NCBI GenBank assembly: GCA_036874045.1
Contig: CM072335.1
Span: forward strand, 19,165,501-19,229,500
Direction: 5' to 3'
Length of the DNA: 64,000 nt
DNA from: Cymodocea nodosa
Lineage: Eukaryota; Streptophyta; Magnoliopsida; Alismatales; Cymodoceaceae
This document shows, piece after piece, positions 58,511 to 64,000 of this stretch. Each line of letters begins with the position of its first letter. The first letter of the stretch is position 1. The translations under genes and the position numbers were made by a program. The notes beneath the pieces were generated by a model. The model was not told the origin of the DNA and searched no databases. It was given only the letters and a program-made list of their open reading frames with translations.

Positions 58511-60048
58511 TTAAAGATCTTGTAAAGAACATATTCCTAGATTTCGTCTAATATGATTAAAAGTTAATTCATTTAAAGGTTTGGTGAAAATATCTGCAAG
58601 TTGATTTTCTGTTGGCACAAACTTAAGTGAAATGTTCCCTTTCTCTACATGATTTCTCAGAAAATGATGCATGATCTCGATATGCTTGGCTCTGGAATGA
58701 AGTATTGTATTCTTAGATAGACTGATTGCACTGCTGTTATCACAAAATATGATTGAATTCTGAATTTTCAGTCTGTAATCTGCTAGAGTTTGCTGCATCC
58801 AAAGGATTTGTGCACAACACAATCCAGCTGCAATATACTCGGCTTCAGTGGTAGATAAAACTATACAATTTTGTTTCCTATTGAACCATGAGATTAAAGA
58901 ACATCCAAGTAGTTGACAAGTACCACTAGTGCTTTTTCTATCAGATCTGCTGCCTACATAATCTGCATCACTATAACCTGTTAAAATCAAACTACTGTCA
59001 GCTGAGTAAAATAATCTGAAATCTTTTGTTCATTGTAGATATCTGAAAATCCTTTTGACTGATTTCAAATGTGATTCCTTTGGTGATGCTTGAAATCTAG
59101 CACATAAGCATACACTGAACAAAATATCTGGCCTGATAGCTGAAAGGTATAATAGGGATCCAATCATACCTCTATATTGCCTTTGATTCACTACAACACT
59201 TGAATCATCCATTTCTATTTTAATGCTTGAACTCATTAGAGTATTTGCGGATTTGATGTTTTCATAACCAAATTTTTTCAACATCTCTTTGCAGTATTTT
59301 TCTTGATTGACAAAGATACCATTATGCATTTGATGAATCTGTAATCCCAAGAAAAACTTCAATTCTCCCATCATGCTCATTTCAAATTTATTTTTCATCA
59401 AATTCTGAAATTCATGACAGAGATCTTTTGAAGTGGCTCCAAAGACTATATCATCAACATATATCTGAACAATCAACATGTGTACATCAAAAGTTTTGAT
59501 AAACAAAGTGCTGTCCACTTTGCCTATAGAAAAATTATTTTCAGTTAAAATTTTTTCAATTTCTCATACCAAGCTCTAGGTGCCTGTTTCAAACCATATA
59601 GAGCCTTTCTCAGTTTGTAGACATGATCCAGCTTGAGTTCATCTTCAAATTAATGAGGTTGTTTAACAAACACTTCTTCTTGAATTTCTCCATTTAAGAA
59701 TGCACTTTTCACATCCATTTGAAACAATCTTATCTTCATACTACTTGCAAAGGCAAGCAACATTCTGATAGCTTCAATTCTGGCTACAGGAGCAAAAGTT
59801 TCTTCATAGTCAATACTTTCCTGCTGATTGTAGCCTTGTGCAACTAATCGAGCTTTATTTCTGAGAATGTTACCTTGTTCATCTAATTTGTTTTTGAAAA
59901 TCCATTTAGTTCCAATGATGGATTTTCCTACAGGTTTTTCTATTAGTTCCCACACATTATTTTTCTGGAACTGATTTAATTCTTCCTGCATAGCCATTGT
60001 CCAGTAGGTATCCTTACAAGCTTCATCTACTGATTTTGGCTCTATTTA
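58511..60048 (-). pseudogene. Copia RT and RNase H of the minus-strand SIRE-like element, nearly readable
   Basis: RT begins (cut at 60048) with [11 protein letters not shown] and [18 protein letters not shown], then [75 protein letters not shown] and the catalytic IYVDDIVFGA. RNase H has GYSDADYVGSRSDRKS, LSTTEAEYIAAG, CDNSSAISLSKN and the end LADIFTKPL to a stop at 58511. Only a few lesions: a stop near 59650, a shift near 59560 and a stop near 59030. Spacer 58127-58510 is non-coding. Everything upstream of RT is lost at the junction with the plus-strand element at 60049. Confidence 0.9.
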
Positions 60049-60211
60049 TGAGGAGAATTGAATTGTATATTGTAATTGAAACCTTGAATAAAAATGATTT
60101 TATGAAAACACTGTCTCGACTTATTTTTGAGTTTTAAAATTTTAATTATATTTTAGAAAATATTAAAGATACACAATTCACCCCCCTCTTGTGTAGCCAT
60201 ACGATCCTACA
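60049..60211 (+). repeat. 5' LTR, only the last 163 bp
   Basis: Begins TGAGGAGAATTGAATTG, which is internal sequence of the complete LTR (compare 26393), and ends CGATCCTACA before the PBS. U3 and TATA box are missing, so it has no promoter of its own here. Confidence 0.85.
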
Positions 60212-60213
60212 AG

Positions 60214-60225
60214 TGGTATCAGAGC
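60214..60225 (+). promoter_or_regulatory. Primer binding site, initiator-Met tRNA, intact
   Basis: TGGTATCAGAGC, a perfect copy of the plant initiator-Met tRNA 3' end complement. Confidence 0.9.
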
Positions 60226-60411
60226 TTTGTTAATAATCTTTGTTATAAAATCTATACCAACTTATTTAATATCATTGCTTATTCTACCTTCCTTGTTTTT
60301 AAACAAAAATTAATATTTGAGCATACGTTTAAGTTTCTTGATTTAAGGCTCAAGTTGTTTTAAAGCTTTTAGACCGTTTAAAATCAAATAGGTTGAAAAA
60401 TCTAAGGTAAG

Positions 60412-62650
60412 ATGGCTACTGGAAATGGTAATTTTTCTTTATATGAAGGTCAAAATCTTAATCGTCCTTTTTTATTTGATGGAATACATTTTGAATATTG
60501 GAAATATAGGATGACTGTTTTTCTTCAAAGTATAGATCATAAGTTGTGGTTCATGATTTCTAAACCATATACTTTGTTAACTACTCCTTATAATACTTGG
60601 AAAATTACTGAAAAAGAAAATGAAACTCTGAATGCTAAGGGCTTAAATATTTTATTTTGTGCATTGAGTTATGAACAGTTCAATAAAGTGTCGGCATATA
60701 AATCTGCTTATGAGGTGTGGCATGCATTAGAAGTTTCACATGAAGGTACTTCTCAAGTTAAAGAGACAAAAATAAACATGTTGATTCATAAGTATAAACT
60801 CTTTAAGATGCATGAAGACGAAAATATTTCTGAGATGTTTTCCAGATTTCTTGATATCATAAACTCTTTAAAATGTTTAGGAAAGAATTTTGAACAGAAG
60901 GATTTGGTGAGGAAAATTCTCAGATCCCTAAGTTCTAAATGGTCTCAGAAAGTAAAATCAATTGAGGAATCACAAGATTTAAATGTTTATACTATGAATG
61001 AACTTATAGGAAATTTAACAGCTTATGAAGTTCAATTAAATGAATCACTGAGTCACAACAAACTAAAAATGAAGAAAGAAATAGCCTTCGAAATTAATTC
61101 AGATTTTGATATATCTACTGATTCTGAAGAGGATTTGATTTTGCTGACTAGGAAATTCAAGAAAGCATGAAAAGCTAGGAAACAACAAAGGAACAAAAAT
61201 GATAAACCCTCAATGTCAAAATCACTAAATGACAAGAATTCTTCATCTAGAAAGTATGTATGTTACAACTGTAAGAAACTTAGACATCTTTCTCCAGATT
61301 GTCCTATGAGGAAAAATGAAAAGCAAAGTAGGACAAATCAGAAGAAGACGGGTTAGAAAACTCAGAAAAAGTTTTACAAGAAAAAGGCTTTGAAGGTCAC
61401 TTGGGATGACACGTCTAAAGAGTCTGAATCTAAGGAATCAGCATCAAAATCTTCACATTCAGAAGGAAAACAAGAGTTAGAAGACGTTGCTCATGTGTGC
61501 TTCATGGAAGATGAGTCTAAGGTAATATCTGATCCTAAAAGTCATTCAGATTTCAACTTTGATGAATTATTATGTGATTATCATGCATTACTACAAAAAC
61601 TTAAAGTATGTAAACTGGAAAATAAGAATATTAGAAAATCTTCATCCATTATGGAAGAAGAAAATTGTTTCCTGTCTATTACATTAGAAAAATTTAAATG
61701 TGATAATGAAACTCATGCTAGAGATTTGCAAAAATTTAGATTTAATGAATATATCTTGCATGAACAAATACAGAATATAAATGCTGAAAAATTAAAGATA
61801 GAATCTGAAAATGAAATGTTGAGAAACAATATAAATGAACTTGAATTAGAGATAGATAAATTAAAAATGAGAGAGAGATTTAAATTCCACTATTGAGAAA
61901 TGAAATTTAAGTCAAACTAACTAGTACCCCTGTGGTGTCTTATAAATTTAGCTTAGGATTTGATTATCCTGAATATCCTGAATCTCAAGCCAATAAAGGA
62001 TTTATTAGTTGCAGTTCAAGTAAATCTAAGACTAAAATTCCTTTTATTATGAAACAAGGTAATAAATATGTAGAAGTAGGTATTTCAAGGGATGAATCAT
62101 GCAGTAATAATTTAAATCAATGTGATTTGTCAAATTGTACTTCTAACATGACTATAAATGTTTCTAAAAATCTTGTTTCTTGTTCTGGAAATTCAGTTTC
62201 TAATAATTCTAAAATTTCAGACAAATGTAGTAAACTGAAAATTCAGAAACTTGAGCATGTAATTCAATACACTAGTATTAGACCAATTACTCATTTTGCA
62301 TGTGATAAAGCTAAAAATTCTTATGCAGAAAAAGATTTTGTATGTACGGAAAATGTTAATACAAGTACAAAATCTTGGTATGAACTTACTAAAATGTATA
62401 AGCATGACCAAAATAAATTAACATCTGATAAAAATCTGTTTGGTCTTGATTATACTACATCAGAAAACAAAAAGAATGATTATAAAAGCAATAATGCTAT
62501 ATGTGAGTATGAAGCTAATGATAAATCAATAGTACTTACAACTAATAAGAATATAAATAATAATGTTAAACTATTTTTAAACAAAAAGAAGAAATATGTG
62601 TTTAATGAACTTGGTCCTCAACAACATTGGTACCAAGAAAAAGTTTTTCT
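60412..62650 (+). pseudogene. Copia Gag, few lesions
   Basis: MATGNGNFSLYEGQNLNRP at 60412 opens a 252-codon intact UBN2-type Gag domain (EYWKYRMTVF, YEVWHALEVSHEGT, MFSRFLDIINSLKCLG, LVRKILRSLSSKWSQK). It stops at 61168. In the same frame the zinc knuckle CYNCKKLRHLSPDC is near 61260-61300. The coiled-coil part (61390-61896) and the tail (61932-62663) follow after a stop near 61356 and a shift near 61890. The end QQHW... is shifted by a lost base compared with 18508. Much less damaged than the copy at 16236. Confidence 0.88.
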
Positions 62651-62656
62651 TAATTT

Positions 62657-62902
62657 GTGTTGATGGAGGAAACAACATCAAAATGGATCTTGGATAGTGG
62701 AGCGTCAAGTCACATGACCAGACAAAAAGGTCTATTACAAAATTTTACAAATACCATGAAAGGAAGTGTAACATTTGGAAACAAAAGCAAAGATAAAATC
62801 ATAGGTATGGGCAATGTTCAAATAACTCCTACTTGTGTTATTTCGAATGTACTATATATAGAAAACCTAGGATTTAATTTGGTGAGTGTCACAAATGGAT
62901 AA
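62657..62902 (+). pseudogene. Copia protease
   Basis: WILDSGASSHMTRQKGLLQN carries the catalytic DSGA; then GSVTFGNKSKDKIIGMG and VISNVLYIENLGFNLVSV, the usual protease/pre-integrase join. The open frame ends just after the deletion junction at about 62893-62902. Confidence 0.85.
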
Positions 62903-63715
62903 AGGTATTTTTTTAAATTAGGAAAAATATGCAGATAAAATGCTTAAGAAATTTAATTTTAATGATACAAGGATTCGAGGAACTCCTATGAGTACTACTT
63001 TAAAGTTAGATATTGATGACATAGGAAAATCTATAGATCAAAGAAAATACAGAAGTAGGATTGGTTCTTTACTTTATTTGACTGCTAGTAGACCTGATAT
63101 TACGTTTGTTGTGTGTGTTTGTGCTAGATTTCAATCTAATCCTAAGGAATCACACTTAGTTGCAGTTAAAAGAATATTTAGATATGTACAAGGAACTAAA
63201 AATTTTGAACTGTATTATTCTAAGGATAGTTCAATAGATCTTATAGGATATACTGATGCTGATTATGCAGGATCTAAATCTGATAGAAAGAGTACCAGTA
63301 GCACATATCAATTATTGGGAAATAATTTGGTGTCATGGTTTAGTAAAAAGCAAAACTATGTAGCACTTTCTATTACAGAAGCTGAATATGTTGCTGCTGC
63401 ACTGTGTTGCACTCAGATTCTGTGGATAAGGCAAACTTTAGAAGATTTTGGATTATCTTATGATACAACTGAGATTTATTGTGACAATAGTTCTGCAATA
63501 AATCTTTCCAAAAATCTTGTATTACATTCAAGAGCAAAGTATATAGAGGTTAGACATCATTTTCTAAGAGATAACGTAATTAAAGGAAAAATTAAATTAG
63601 AATTTGTGTCTAGTAAAAATCAATTAGTTGATATATTTACAAAACCTCTAGACGAAAATACATTCTGCAACATTAGATTAAATTTAAGTATTTGTAGGCT
63701 ATGTGATGTGTAAAA
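62903..63715 (+). pseudogene. Copia RT C-end and RNase H after internal deletion
   Basis: Directly after the protease, the sequence jumps to ATGGATAAAGGTATTTTT, the RT segment MDKGIFLNQEKY, so integrase and most of RT, including the YVDD motif, are missing. From 62940 the frame is open to the stop at 63713-63715: RSRIGSLLYLTASRPDITF, DADYAGSKSDRKSTSS, LSITEAEYVAAALCCTQILW, YCDNSSAINLSKN, LVDIFTKPLDE. RNase H looks intact but cannot be made from a complete polyprotein. Confidence 0.88.
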
Positions 63716-64000
63716 TGCTTAAACTCCACATAAAAAGATAAATATTATTGATGATGCTGTTCACTTCATAGATATTATATATTTATTATAAATATCTAAA
63801 GTAATATCTAAACTGATGCTTAAGATACTATGTATTTATTGTAAAATCATAGTAGTATCTTACTGATTTTAAGTAGTTTATCAATTTTAATGGTTTTTAC
63901 GATTTTAAGTGGAAATGTAAATGAAAAACATTAAATACTTCTGACATTCTAAAATTTTGATTAAATGTTTTCTTTGAATCAAGGAAAATGCATATGATCA
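63716..64000 (+). other. Spacer downstream of pol, continues past the window
   Basis: Matches 20423-20712 with few differences, including ATCTAAAGTAATATCTAAACTG. By analogy the extra ORF and 3' LTR should lie to the right. Confidence 0.75.

Larger units (their letters stand above)
60049..64000 (+). mobile_element. SIRE-like copia element, same family as 14245-26557, runs off the window
   Basis: 5' LTR truncated (60049-60211), intact PBS, gag (60412-62650), protease, a large pol deletion, RT end and RNase H (to 63715), then spacer identical in layout to 20423-20712. It lies against the minus-strand RT at 60048 with no full LTR, so the junction is a deletion or recombination rather than a clean insertion. 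Confidence 0.88.

Noticed and set aside
1..64000. CRISPR arrays, bacterial operons, tRNA or rRNA genes
   Set aside because: No direct-repeat/spacer array, ribosome binding site pattern or cloverleaf was found; the content is plant nuclear.

Overview
This window reads as nuclear DNA of a flowering plant with a large, repeat-rich genome. The evidence is AT-rich sequence packed with nested, decayed Ty1/copia retrotransposons, Ty3/gypsy, LINE and CACTA pieces, plus one intron-containing plant peptide-hormone gene with a plant-type TATA box. No prokaryotic or organellar genes were seen. The species cannot be told from sequence alone.

Layout. (1) 1-2416: 3' end (RT/RNase H, long LTR) of a SIRE/Maximus-like copia element. 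(2) 2420-3493: a Ty3/gypsy Athila-type gag fragment, cut by (3) a minus-strand SIRE-like element, 3494 to about 12391. It has gag and a large extra 3' reading frame but no recognisable pol, and its 5' LTR is truncated. (4) 12425-29985: a block with two inverted 1.3-kb arms (12425-13770 and 28225-29550) and a direct repeat. Into this block a 12.3-kb plus-strand SIRE-like element (14245-26557) inserted, flanked by the duplication CATCA. That element carries LTRs, PBS, gag, deleted pol, an extra 3' ORF and a PPT. (5) 30000-33362: 3' end and LTR of another SIRE-like element, then probable gypsy-LTR-like sequence with short tandem repeats. (6) 33370-34715: minus-strand copia gag relic. (7) 35580-37513: GC-richer low-copy island with the only convincing host gene, a root meristem growth factor (RGF/GOLVEN/CLEL) precursor on the minus strand (36327-37352). 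It appears able to use two alternative 3' ends that encode two different 13-residue hormone-like peptides. (8) 38040-45210: an old minus-strand copia element broken by a 2.65-kb copia insertion (duplication AGGTT) and by an RTE-type LINE 3' end. (9) 45215-56267: mostly unassigned sequence with tandem duplications, minisatellites, a copia LTR/PBS and the terminus of a CACTA transposon. (10) 56268-60048: minus-strand SIRE-like LTR, RNase H and RT, abutting (11) a plus-strand SIRE-like element (60049 to beyond 64000) of the same family as the one at 14245.

How it fits together. Several of the long LTRs (1.2-1.8 kb) are filled with short inverted motifs of the form TAACT...CGGA/CGAA or AACTCGTTAAGTTA, often with the palindrome CACGTG. 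Two diverged elements carry a homologous extra ORF between gag/pol and the 3' LTR. No retroelement here has an intact gag-pol, so all look immobile except through helper enzymes. The RGF gene is the one locus likely to have a host function: secreted, tyrosine-sulfated peptides of this family control root meristem growth.
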